Positions 8,410 through 16,485 of a DNA stretch of 64,000 nucleotides are shown here, piece after piece. The notes below the pieces were generated by a model. It was not told where the DNA came from. It saw nothing but the letters and a program-made list of their open reading frames with translations, and ran no database searches. The translations under genes and the position numbers were made by a program. How positions within the stretch are numbered: the stretch's first letter is position 1; every line of letters begins with the position of its first letter. The DNA is from Herminiimonas arsenitoxidans (lineage in GTDB: Bacteria; Pseudomonadota; Gammaproteobacteria; Burkholderiales; Burkholderiaceae_D): contig NZ_LT671418.1 of the NCBI RefSeq assembly GCF_900130075.1, forward strand, positions 1,922,001 to 1,986,000, written 5' to 3'.

Positions 8410-8796
8410 GTGACGTGTCTCCAGATTTAATAATTATTGGAAAGGCTACAACTGAGATCCGAGTGGCTCGGGTCACTATTGTTCGTGCATCCTATCAAAG
8501 TCGTCAAAAAAACGATACCAAGGATGCTAGTTAATACCTCTGATTGGGTGGAAGAGACGTTTTGTACCAAAAACGTAGTGGATTCTAGCGATCCTATATC
8601 TTCCTGAACTAATCTAGGGAGGGCGATAATACTAACTGAACCTTTCACCAAACTTGCGGGGACAAGACTAAACGATTTTAGTTGCCGTCCGCAAGAAAAG
8701 AAATATTATCGTTTGCGAAGAATCAATACTAAATGAGTGATGGTTCAAAATAGTGAAAACTGCCCGCACTGAAAGTGTGCGAGCAAATAATGAGAA
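8410..8796. promoter_or_regulatory. Control region upstream of tctC; no gene supported
   Basis: This gap holds no convincing coding region; a 74-codon frame on the minus strand looks random. An inverted repeat with 7-bp arms ACGTTTT/AAAACGT lies at 8557-8576 and could be an operator for tctC. The end nearest dctP holds that gene's hairpin. No clear -35/-10 pair was chosen. Confidence 0.4.
8754..8784 (-). terminator. Probable terminator of dctP
   Basis: On the minus strand GCTCGCAC and GTGCGGGC pair (one mismatch) around a 7-nt loop at 8762-8784, followed by AGTTTTC. It lies 12 bp past the dctP stop. Confidence 0.6.
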
Positions 8797-9816
8797 TCAG
8801 CGTCCGCTTACGCGTCGCGCGTCAGAATCGCGTGTCACGGCAAACACGATCGCTTTGCCAATTCTACCTTCCAGTTCCTTCTGCACCGGCAACAAAGCCT
8901 GACGCCAGGCAGCAGTTTCTGCCTCGGTCAAGGTATGCACGGTCAATTTTTTCATTTTCTTGATCCGTTCCAGCGCGGCTGCATTTTCCTGCTCGGCCAA
9001 GAGATTGCCGTAGGTTGTTGCTTCGCGCATCGACACTTCGATCGCATTACGCAAATCCGATGGCAAATTTTCCCAGAATTTTTTATTGACGACGACGGCA
9101 CTACCTAGGTAGCCATGATTCGATATCGTCACATTGCTTTGTACGGCATACCATTTTCTTGCGTAAAAACTGGCTGGCGTACCCTCAGCGCCATCGATTG
9201 CATGCACTTGCAGTGCAGGATAAACCTCATGCGCATCCAGTATTTGTGGCGCAGCACCCAGCGCTTCCATTTGCATACTCAATACTCTGGATGGATGTAT
9301 CCGCATATTAAGTCCGACAAAATCGGCTGGCGTCTTCAATGCCTTGTTCGCCGACATGATCTTGAAGCCGCTATTCCAATACGCCAGCCCAATCATGCCT
9401 TTGGAATCCAGCTTCTTCAATAAACCTTTACCTATCGGTCCTTCTGTAATGCGCGCGACAGCATCCTTGTCGGCAAAAGCGAACGGCAAATCAAAGACCT
9501 CGAAATCCGGCGAACCGAATTCTGCCAATTTCGCCAGGGATGGCGCCAGCATCTGCACAGCACCTAATTGCAGCGCTTCCAGCTCGTCCGACTCTTTATA
9601 AAGCAGATTATTTGGATAAACGTCTACCCGTATGCGACGGCGGCTGGCTTCTTCAACCAGCTCCTTAAAACGCAGGGCAGCCTTGCCCTTTGGGGTGTCG
9701 CTGGCAGAAACGTGGCTGAATTTGATTACAGTAGTCGTTTGCGCAGATACAATTGCGCTGGTCAGCGATAATGCCAAGCCCAGCAGAAACAAATGTAGTT
9801 TTGTTGCTAATTTCAT
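8797..9816 (-). CDS. dctP: TRAP-type C4-dicarboxylate binding protein, DctP family
   Basis: A 339-residue periplasmic binding protein starting at MKLATKL, with a signal peptide ending near AIVSAQ. Family motifs are KFSHVSASDTPKG, LEALQLGAVQM, the ligand-clamping arginine region LNMRIHPSRVLSMQMEALGA and GAEGTPASFY. TRAP transporters also need the membrane subunits DctQ and DctM, but neither is next to it. Instead it diverges from a DctS/DctR two-component system. It may therefore serve a TRAP pair encoded elsewhere, or act as the periplasmic co-sensor for DctS. The second option is inference. Confidence 0.9.
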   Translation of the reverse strand: MKLATKLHLFLLGLALSLTSAIVSAQTTTVIKFSHVSASDTPKGKAALRFKELVEEASRRRIRVDVYPNNLLYKESDELEALQLGAVQMLAPSLAKLAEFGSPDFEVFDLPFAFADKDAVARITEGPIGKGLLKKLDSKGMIGLAYWNSGFKIMSANKALKTPADFVGLNMRIHPSRVLSMQMEALGAAPQILDAHEVYPALQVHAIDGAEGTPASFYARKWYAVQSNVTISNHGYLGSAVVVNKKFWENLPSDLRNAIEVSMREATTYGNLLAEQENAAALERIKKMKKLTVHTLTEAETAAWRQALLPVQKELEGRIGKAIVFAVTRDSDARRVSGR

Positions 9817-9879
9817 CGCACGACCAGAAAGTTTCAAATTGGGGTTGCTACTATGCGCAGTCACTCATGGCATCACAAG

Positions 9880-9893
9880 TGTGGATAACCACA
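9880..9893. promoter_or_regulatory. Candidate operator between dctP and dctS
   Basis: TGTGG-ATAA-CCACA is a perfect inverted repeat with 5-bp arms, about 65 bp upstream of the dctP start in the 220-bp divergent gap. A binding site for the neighbouring LuxR-type regulator is plausible but untested. Confidence 0.35.
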
Positions 9894-10036
9894 TTCTCCG
9901 CCACAATAGATGCCTCACGCACACACTTGAAATACACCAGCATTTTTTAATTTGAATGTAATGCTGTGAATGAACCACAAAAAATCGCCAGCGCCAGCGC
10001 TACTGCACAGCCAGTCGATTTTTTACATTGTTATTT

Positions 10037-12067
10037 ATGATACCAAATCAACCTCGTTCACCAAGCTTCGGCTTTCCAAGTCGCAAACAAGCGTGGCGCT
10101 GGCTTGCCCCTTTATTTCTGGCGCTACTGTTTTTGACAACCCTGATCTGGTTGCCATTGCACGAAAAGCAACAGGAAGCCAGCGAGCGTCAGGAACAATT
10201 AATTGCCGACTCCTTGTGGGTCGAGCAAACCATACGCTTCCAGCTACAACGCAACGAAGAAAGCTTGGGCTTGATGGGCTCTGAGATTATCTCAGGCTAT
10301 CTGACAGGTAAACGCTTACTTGATCGGATGGAGAGTTTAATTCGTAATAATCACGAAATCCACCGCATCATCGAGCTCGATGCAAACGGCAAACTGCTCA
10401 CCTCGACCGACGAAACATTGATCACCTTCAATGAATTGTCAGCACCATCGAAAAAAGCCAACGAACGCGCACGCACAACCAGAACACCACTCTACAGTCA
10501 GCCCGCTACCGATATCAGCGGGCCGGTGATGATCGATTATCACGTACCGCTTTTTGTCGGCAACAAATATATAGGCAGCATTATTGCGAGCTACCTCGCG
10601 TCCAGCATACTGGATGACATGGTGCCATGGTGGTTTGCGCAAGATAATGAAATCGCGCTCACCGACATCAATGATGTGATCATTCACAAACGCGCATCCG
10701 GTGGTGCCGGACGTGGTGTGTATACACATAGACGCGCGCTCAATCTCGCTGGCGTCTCGTTGAAGCTGAGCACCAACAGCATCAAGAGCGCACCCAAGCT
10801 GCTACCAAGTCTGCTGGTTGATACGGTCATCCTCTTATCACTCGGGCTGGCGTGGAGCTTGATCGCGTTGTGGCGCGACATTAATCGCCGCCTTGCCGCA
10901 GAGACTGCATTGCGCGAACAAATTGCTTTCCGTACTGCGATGGAAAACTCCTTGATCACCGGCTTGCGCGCACGCGATCTGGAAGGACGTGTGACCTATG
11001 TGAATCCGGCTTTCTCACAAATGGTAGGCATACCCGCGGAAGACATCGTTGGACACTTGCCTCCTATGCCGTATTGGGTACCAGAAGCGAGGTCTGAGTA
11101 TCACCGACACTTCTCTCAAGTCGCCGCAGGCACTGCCAATCCGCAAGGCTTTGAAACTATTTTCCAGCATGCAGACGGTCGTCGCATACCGGTGTTGATT
11201 TTTGAATCGCCGCTAGTTGATAACACCGGTGCACAAACCGGTTGGATGGGTTCCATTCTTGATATTTCAGATCGCAAACGCGTCGAAGACTTGAACCGAC
11301 AACAGGAAGAAAAACTGCAAGCCAGCGCGCGCCTCGCCACCATGGGTGAAATCGCCTCGACGCTGGCACATGAATTAAATCAGCCGCTCGCTGCGATCTC
11401 CAGCTACACCACCGGTGCCTTGAATATGTTGGAGCGCGACAAATCCAAAGCAAACGAAGTCAATATCGACATGCTCACGCACGCATTGGAAAAAGCCCAA
11501 GCGCAAGCACAACGTGCAGGACAAATCATTCGCAGCGTGCACACCTTCGTCAAGAAGCGCGAGCCTATGCGTACTGCCGTTACCATCGCGGAATTGATAG
11601 AGAGCGTTGCACCTCTGGTTGAATTGCAGGCACAAAAATATTTCGTCATGATCAAGATCGACATTCCATCGAACCTACCGCCAGTATTGGCCGATCATGT
11701 ATTGCTGGAGCAGGTCTTGCTCAATCTGACCCGCAACGCCATCGAAGCGATGCAAGACACCGCACCGGAGAAACGCCTATTGCGGATTGCCGCCACAGTT
11801 GACGATGCCGTACCGCAAAATGTCATCGTATCCATCAGCGATCAAGGGCATGGCATACCGGCAGAAGTATCCGAACGCTTGTATTCGCCTTTCTTCTCAA
11901 CCAAGGCAGACGGGATGGGCATGGGCTTGAGTATTTGTCGTACGGCAATCGAATTTCACGGCGGCACACTGACGCATACAGAGAATCCGGGCGGCGGCAC
12001 GACCTTCCGTTTCTCGCTCCCGACGTTGCAAAATAAATTGATCGAAACGACAATGCGTGCAAAGTAA
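10037..12067 (+). CDS. dctS: Sensor histidine kinase of the DctS/DctB type
   Basis: A 676-residue membrane sensor, probably for C4-dicarboxylates. A helix at about residues 20-40 (APLFLALLFLTTLIWL) and a second at about 260-285 (VDTVILLSLGLAWSLIAL) flank a periplasmic double-Cache-like domain. A PAS domain follows (YVNPAFSQMVGIPAEDIVGH), then HisKA with the phosphorylated His in STLAHELNQPLAAIS, and a HATPase domain with LTRNAIEAM, SDQGHGIP and GMGMGLSICRTAIEFHGG. All catalytic boxes are intact. The ATG at 10037 is preferred to a TTG three codons earlier. The cognate regulator starts 124 bp downstream. Confidence 0.93.
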   Translation: MIPNQPRSPSFGFPSRKQAWRWLAPLFLALLFLTTLIWLPLHEKQQEASERQEQLIADSLWVEQTIRFQLQRNEESLGLMGSEIISGYLTGKRLLDRMESLIRNNHEIHRIIELDANGKLLTSTDETLITFNELSAPSKKANERARTTRTPLYSQPATDISGPVMIDYHVPLFVGNKYIGSIIASYLASSILDDMVPWWFAQDNEIALTDINDVIIHKRASGGAGRGVYTHRRALNLAGVSLKLSTNSIKSAPKLLPSLLVDTVILLSLGLAWSLIALWRDINRRLAAETALREQIAFRTAMENSLITGLRARDLEGRVTYVNPAFSQMVGIPAEDIVGHLPPMPYWVPEARSEYHRHFSQVAAGTANPQGFETIFQHADGRRIPVLIFESPLVDNTGAQTGWMGSILDISDRKRVEDLNRQQEEKLQASARLATMGEIASTLAHELNQPLAAISSYTTGALNMLERDKSKANEVNIDMLTHALEKAQAQAQRAGQIIRSVHTFVKKREPMRTAVTIAELIESVAPLVELQAQKYFVMIKIDIPSNLPPVLADHVLLEQVLLNLTRNAIEAMQDTAPEKRLLRIAATVDDAVPQNVIVSISDQGHGIPAEVSERLYSPFFSTKADGMGMGLSICRTAIEFHGGTLTHTENPGGGTTFRFSLPTLQNKLIETTMRAK

Positions 12068-12072
12068 AAATT

Positions 12073-12143
12073 AAAAGATATCTTTTTGATATATTTTTGA
12101 CACTTTTAAGCTCTATCATCTGGCCGCGACAATATATAGTCGC
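12073..12143 (+). promoter_or_regulatory. Palindromes in the dctS-dctR gap
   Basis: A perfect 14-nt palindrome AAAAGATATCTTTT spans 12073-12086, just after the dctS stop. A second inverted repeat, GCGAC (12126-12130) with GTCGC (12139-12143), lies 49 bp before dctR. They could be a weak terminator and an operator for separate dctR expression. A TTGACA at 12097 has no matching -10. Confidence 0.35.
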
Positions 12144-12191
12144 AGTGAGAGTAAACGTAACAAGACATACGGCAGACCGACAGGATATTCA

Positions 12192-12782
12192 ATGCTGCAC
12201 ATTATTGACGATGAAGAAGTAATCCGCGATTCACTGATGTGGCTGGCCAAATCACGTGGCATCCCCGCCACCGCGTATGAAAGCGGCAAAACCTTTCTCG
12301 CTACGCTAGATGGCACGACACGCACCAACACACAGGGTCAATGCGTACTGCTGGATGTCCGCATGCCTGACATTAGCGGCGTTGCCTTGTTCGACCTGCT
12401 CACTGCGCGTGGCTTGACGCAAGCGTTCCCGGTCATTTTCCTGACCGGCCACGGCGATGTGCCGATGGCAGTCGATACCTTGAAGCGTGGCGCATTCGAC
12501 TTCTTTGAGAAACCGTTCAACGACAACAAGTTGATGGACCGCATACAAGAAGCACTGACTTCGTCGGAGCATGCTTCGGCCAGCGCAGCCATACACACAC
12601 GCCTGTCTGCACTATCCGGACGTGAACGCGAAGTATTGGATTTGATCCTTGAAGGCAAGATGAACAAGGTCATTGCCGACAAACTGGGCATCAGCATGCG
12701 CACAGTCGAAGTTCATCGCGCACATATTTTCGACAAGATGAATGTAAAAACAGCAGTCGAATTGGCGCGTCTGTTGAAGTAA
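12192..12782 (+). CDS. dctR: Response regulator, DctR/FixJ type
   Basis: A 196-residue two-domain response regulator. The receiver domain has the acidic pocket IDDEE at residues 5-9, the phosphoacceptor Asp55 in LLDVRMPDISG, Thr in LTGHGD and Lys in FEKPF. The C-terminal LuxR-type helix-turn-helix reads LSGREREVLDLILEG and KLGISMRTVEVHRAHIFDKM. It pairs with the upstream kinase, likely to control a dicarboxylate transporter. In Rhodobacter capsulatus the DctS/DctR pair of this architecture controls the TRAP genes dctPQM, consistent with the divergent dctP here. Confidence 0.93.
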   Translation: MLHIIDDEEVIRDSLMWLAKSRGIPATAYESGKTFLATLDGTTRTNTQGQCVLLDVRMPDISGVALFDLLTARGLTQAFPVIFLTGHGDVPMAVDTLKRGAFDFFEKPFNDNKLMDRIQEALTSSEHASASAAIHTRLSALSGREREVLDLILEGKMNKVIADKLGISMRTVEVHRAHIFDKMNVKTAVELARLLK

Positions 12783-12790
12783 AATCTTGT

Positions 12791-12816
12791 GCATGCAAGG
12801 CTCATGTCTTGCATGC
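12791..12816 (+). terminator. Stem-loop after dctR
   Basis: GCATGCAAG (12791-12799) and CTTGCATGC (12808-12816) form a 9-bp stem with an 8-nt loop, 8 bp past the dctR stop. There is no T-run, so it may be a Rho-assisted or mRNA-protecting end. Confidence 0.45.
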
Positions 12817-12881
12817 TGCACCATTGCACCGCTTTATTCCCCTAACCTGTCTTCCCGTTCCGGCGCCTGTCGCTGATTGCA

Positions 12882-13772
12882 ATGCATATCGTCAACCTCC
12901 TGCTTCCTGATTTCATGCTGATTCTGTTCGGCGCTGTGTTGTTTCGCGTCACGAATTGGCATGAAGAGTTCTGGATCGGGACGGAAAAGCTGATTTACTA
13001 CGTGCTGTTTCCGGCATTGTTGTTTTACTCCACCGCACGCTCGCCTATCAATTTCGGCACGACTGCTCAGTTTCTTCAGATTGTCATCGCGACATGCGTC
13101 GCCGGTATTGCTTTGGGCTGGCTGGCCAAGCCGCTGTTCAAAGCCGGCCCGATGATTTTCGAATCCGGCTTGCAAACCGCATTCCGCTTCAACTCCTACA
13201 TTGCACTCGCGATCGCAGGCCGCCTCGGCGGCGATGAAGGCGTATCTTTGATGGGCTTAGCTATCGGCTTTGCTGTTCCTTTATGCAATATGGCTGCAGT
13301 CCATGCGCTGGTGAAGAATAAGGGCAATCTGCTGATGGAGTTGATAAAGAACCCGTTGTTGATGGCGACCATGGGCGGCGTCATCTTCAATCTACTCGGC
13401 TTTCATCTGCCTGATCTGGCAAGCGCGTTCCTGTCACGCTTGGGCAATGCATCCATCGCACTTGGTCTAATCATGGTTGGTGCCGGACTGCGCTTGAATG
13501 GCCTGGAGGCATCAAAAGGCATTGCCGCTTACTTCCTCGTCGTCAAACTATTGTTCGTACCTATCGTCGCGTATGTCCTCGGATTGTGGATAGGTTTATC
13601 GCCCTTACATTTACAAATGGTCGTCATGTTCGCGGCATTACCGACGGCATCCAGCGCCTACGTCTTGGCCGTTCGCATGGGTGGTAATGGTCCTTTTGTT
13701 GCATTTCTGATTTCTGCAGGCACACTGATTTCCATGGCAAGCTTGCCACTTTGGCTGGCGCTGCTACAGTAA
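12882..13772 (+). CDS. AEC-family (auxin efflux carrier-like) transporter
   Basis: A 296-residue very hydrophobic protein with about ten predicted helices, typical of bacterial AEC proteins such as malonate or malate permeases. Visible family features are the N-terminal NLLLPDFMLILFGAVLFR, EKLIYYVLFPALLF with the conserved proline, and the second-half IALGLIMVGAGLRLNG and FAALPTASSAYVLAVRMGG. The substrate is unknown; bacterial members export or import small carboxylates. It sits 100 bp after dctR, with a hairpin between, so it is probably its own unit. Confidence 0.88.
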   Translation: MHIVNLLLPDFMLILFGAVLFRVTNWHEEFWIGTEKLIYYVLFPALLFYSTARSPINFGTTAQFLQIVIATCVAGIALGWLAKPLFKAGPMIFESGLQTAFRFNSYIALAIAGRLGGDEGVSLMGLAIGFAVPLCNMAAVHALVKNKGNLLMELIKNPLLMATMGGVIFNLLGFHLPDLASAFLSRLGNASIALGLIMVGAGLRLNGLEASKGIAAYFLVVKLLFVPIVAYVLGLWIGLSPLHLQMVVMFAALPTASSAYVLAVRMGGNGPFVAFLISAGTLISMASLPLWLALLQ

Positions 13773-13931
13773 ACGCACATCGCTGTTGCAACACCAAAAT
13801 AATACGATCACGCAGAAGTAGTGGAAAATTGAACTCTGCTTAAACAATTGCATCGTACTGCTGCGCACTGTTAGTTAAGCACGGCAAAGAACGAGATCAT
13901 TGACCAGTAATTTCACGGACACGTCTATTCA

Positions 13932-14417
13932 ATGCAACACTACACCGCCCATCTGCATGAAGAAGCCGGCACCATTGCCCTCGGTGCAGCGCTTGCACGT
14001 GCAGTGCAACCAGGTCTGACGATCTACCTGCATGGCGATCTTGGTGCCGGAAAAACTGCATTGACGCGCTCCATGCTGCATGCGCTAGGCCACAACGGCC
14101 ATGTAAAAAGTCCAACCTACACATTAGCCGAGCCATATACAGTCACCATAGACGAGCAAACAGTCAATGTGATCCATTTTGATTTGTATCGCATGGCCAG
14201 TGCTGAAGAATTTCTTGATGCCGGATTCCGCGAATACTTCAATCATCAAACCATTTGCGTCATCGAATGGCCTGAAAAGGCTGAAGCGGTATTACCTCCT
14301 CCCGATATCAGCATTTCGCTCGCAGTCGCAGGCGAAGGGCGTGATGTAGAATTGCAAGCGTTGTCCGACCAAGGTGTTGAATGTCTGAACCGACTGAAAT
14401 TCGCTCCCAACCTGTAA
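13932..14417 (+). CDS. tsaE: tRNA threonylcarbamoyladenosine ATPase TsaE
   Basis: TsaE is the small ATPase that supports the TsaD-TsaB complex in making t6A37 in tRNA. The 161-residue protein has the Walker A motif GDLGAGKTALTRSML at about residues 38-52, SPTYTLAEPY, the HFDLYRM strand, and IEWPEKAEAVLP. Its 3' end overlaps the start of amiC by 37 bp in another frame, so the two are translationally coupled. TsaE next to an amidase is a common proteobacterial arrangement. Its partner tsaD is at the left edge of the window. Confidence 0.95.
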   Translation: MQHYTAHLHEEAGTIALGAALARAVQPGLTIYLHGDLGAGKTALTRSMLHALGHNGHVKSPTYTLAEPYTVTIDEQTVNVIHFDLYRMASAEEFLDAGFREYFNHQTICVIEWPEKAEAVLPPPDISISLAVAGEGRDVELQALSDQGVECLNRLKFAPNL

Positions 14418-15682
14418 AAGCAAGAGTGCGTCGCACCGTCCTCAAGGCGGGCGGCACTTTACTCATCTCGCTCTTCTCCCCTTTGCCAGCATTCGCTTCG
14501 CAAATTCTTGCCGTGCGCGTTTGGCCATCGGAAGATTACACACGCGTTACGTTGGAAAACGATGCGAATCTAAAGACCAACCATTTCATCATCAAAGATC
14601 CGGAACGGCTGGTGGTGGATGTCGAAGGCATCGATCTGAATCCGACGCTGAAAAGTCTGATTGCAAAAATTCAGCCTAACGATCCTTACATCAAACAAGT
14701 ACGCGTCGGCCAGAACAAGCCTGGTGTAGTACGTCTGGTGTTCGATCTGAAGGAAGAAGTCAATCCGCAAGTATTTACCTTGGCACCGGTCGATAAATAT
14801 CAGCACCGCTTGGTATTCGACTTATATCCCGTCAATCCGCCTGACCCGATTGCTGCACTGATAGAAAAAGGCCAGTGGTCGCTGGATAAGCCGACAGAAA
14901 CAATGCCGCCGCCGGTTGCTGAAATCAAGCCACCGTATGCAGAGCCTAAAGTGGATCGCGCACCGCAAGTCAACCGCATGCTGACCATCGCACTCGATCC
15001 CGGCCACGGCGGCGAGGATCCCGGCGCAGTCGGACGCGGCGGCAGCTACGAAAAACATATCGTGCTGTCTATCGCCAAGCGCCTGAAGGCCAAACTGGAA
15101 CAACATCCGAATATGCGCGTCATGCTGACGCGTGACGGCGATTATTTTGTGCCGCTGCATGTGCGCGTGCAAAAAGCGCGCAAGGTGCAGGCTGATTTGT
15201 TTGTCTCCATCCATGCCGATGCGTTTGTGCAACCGACTGCCAATGGCTCATCGGTATTCGCATTATCGGAAAAAGGGGCCAGCTCAACCGCTGCACGTTG
15301 GCTCGCCAATAAAGAGAATGCTGCCGATTTGATTGGTGGCACCAATATCAAGAATCACGACAAGCAACTCGCCAGCGTCTTGCTCGATCTTTCCACGACG
15401 GCGCAGATCAACGACAGCCTGAAGCTAGGAAAATCGGTTTTGAATGAAATCGGCGGCGTCAATCGCTTGCACAAGAATGCAGTAGAGCAAGCCGGTTTTG
15501 CGGTATTGAAAGCGCCGGATATCCCGAGCATCTTGATCGAGACCGCGTTTATTTCAAATCCGGAAGAAGAAGCCAAGCTGAACGACGATGCGTATCAAGA
15601 TCGGATGGCCGATGCGGTGGCACAAGGTATCAAGAAATACTTTGCAAAAAATCCACCGCTGGCAAAAAACCGCATGATGTAG
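14381..15682 (+). CDS. amiC: N-acetylmuramoyl-L-alanine amidase AmiC
   Basis: AmiC cuts the amide bond between MurNAc and the stem peptide during daughter-cell separation. The 433-residue precursor begins with a twin-arginine signal (RRTVLKAGG, then a hydrophobic stretch to FAS), matching Tat export of AmiC. An AMIN domain (about residues 40-160) targets septal peptidoglycan. The Amidase_3 domain starts near residue 205 with IALDPGHGGEDPGAVG, and continues with a catalytic-region Glu (SYEKHIVL), FVSIHADAF and ILIETAFISNPEEE. Zn ligands are visible. It is coupled to tsaE and followed by convergent dedA. Confidence 0.95.
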   Translation: MSEPTEIRSQPVKARVRRTVLKAGGTLLISLFSPLPAFASQILAVRVWPSEDYTRVTLENDANLKTNHFIIKDPERLVVDVEGIDLNPTLKSLIAKIQPNDPYIKQVRVGQNKPGVVRLVFDLKEEVNPQVFTLAPVDKYQHRLVFDLYPVNPPDPIAALIEKGQWSLDKPTETMPPPVAEIKPPYAEPKVDRAPQVNRMLTIALDPGHGGEDPGAVGRGGSYEKHIVLSIAKRLKAKLEQHPNMRVMLTRDGDYFVPLHVRVQKARKVQADLFVSIHADAFVQPTANGSSVFALSEKGASSTAARWLANKENAADLIGGTNIKNHDKQLASVLLDLSTTAQINDSLKLGKSVLNEIGGVNRLHKNAVEQAGFAVLKAPDIPSILIETAFISNPEEEAKLNDDAYQDRMADAVAQGIKKYFAKNPPLAKNRMM

Positions 15683-15720
15683 TGTGCGCCGCCAGCGCAC
15701 ACGCATTACTTCTCGCTCGA

Positions 15721-16362
15721 TTACTTCCTGAATCGTTTAGCGAAACGCCATAAGGCACTTATCACGACTGGGACGAAGGCTGCGCCGACACCGACCAGCA
15801 CAATGGTATTCAAGTGATCGCGGATGATCGGAATATTGCCGAACAGATAACCACCCACCACCAGTATCCCTACCCACAGAATCGCACCGACGCAGTTGAA
15901 TATCTGAAATCGGAAGAAAGTCATATCCGATATACCGGCAATAAACGGTGCAAAGGTACGGGCAAACGGGATGAAGCGCGCAAGTATCAATGTTTTACCG
16001 CCGTGCTTTTCATAGAAGGCATGCGTTTTTCTCAAGGCATCCTTGTCCAGCCAGCGGTAATCGTGGGTAAACACTTTTTCACCTACCAAGTGGCCTATCC
16101 AGTAATTCACCGTATTGCCCAGTATCCCCGCCGCCATCAACAGACTAAGCAGCAACCATAGATTCATTTGGCCGGACGCACAGAATGCGCCCGCAATGAA
16201 GAGCAAGGTATCACCGGGTAGAAAAGGAAAGACGACCAGACCGGTTTCACTAAAAATAATGGCAAACAGAACGACATAAATCCACATGCCGTATTGCGCA
16301 ATAAAAATGCCGAGATACTTGTCAACATGCAAAATCATGTCGAAGAACTGCATGAAATCCAT
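15721..16362 (-). CDS. DedA/VTT-domain inner-membrane protein
   Basis: A 213-residue DedA-family membrane protein; members flip undecaprenyl phosphate or phospholipids, or affect membrane potential. Family landmarks are SETGLVVFPFLPGDTLLFIAGAF, the NYWIGHLVGEKVF segment, and the conserved HGGKTLILARFIPFARTFAPFIAGISDM. About five hydrophobic helices are present. MDFMQF is chosen as the start because the longer in-frame start would reach into the mutL promoter; MQFF, three codons later, is also possible. It is divergent from mutL. Confidence 0.9.
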   Translation of the reverse strand: MDFMQFFDMILHVDKYLGIFIAQYGMWIYVVLFAIIFSETGLVVFPFLPGDTLLFIAGAFCASGQMNLWLLLSLLMAAGILGNTVNYWIGHLVGEKVFTHDYRWLDKDALRKTHAFYEKHGGKTLILARFIPFARTFAPFIAGISDMTFFRFQIFNCVGAILWVGILVVGGYLFGNIPIIRDHLNTIVLVGVGAAFVPVVISALWRFAKRFRK

Positions 16363-16472
16363 AATTTTCCTTGGTAGCGGCAGCATCATACACCAGCGAT
16401 CAGGCTGACAGACAACCTAGAAAGACTACGCTTTGCAGCGACAGTTCACTGCAGTTCATGCGCATGCAACGT

Positions 16473-16485
16473 TATAATCTGTCCA
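16473..16485 (+). promoter_or_regulatory. TATAAT element 6 nt before the mutL ATG
   Basis: A perfect TATAAT at 16473-16478 is followed by only six bases before the ATG at 16485, the only start that fits the family. If this is the -10 box, transcription would begin at or next to the A of the ATG, giving a leaderless mRNA. The -35 position (16450-16455, TGCAGT) is poor. Confidence 0.5.

Noticed and set aside
8427..8651. 74-codon minus-strand frame in the gap upstream of tctC
   Set aside because: No family resemblance, no ribosome-binding site and it sits in a control region.
12097..12125. TTGACA-based promoter for dctR
   Set aside because: No -10 box lies at an acceptable distance from the TTGACA at 12097.
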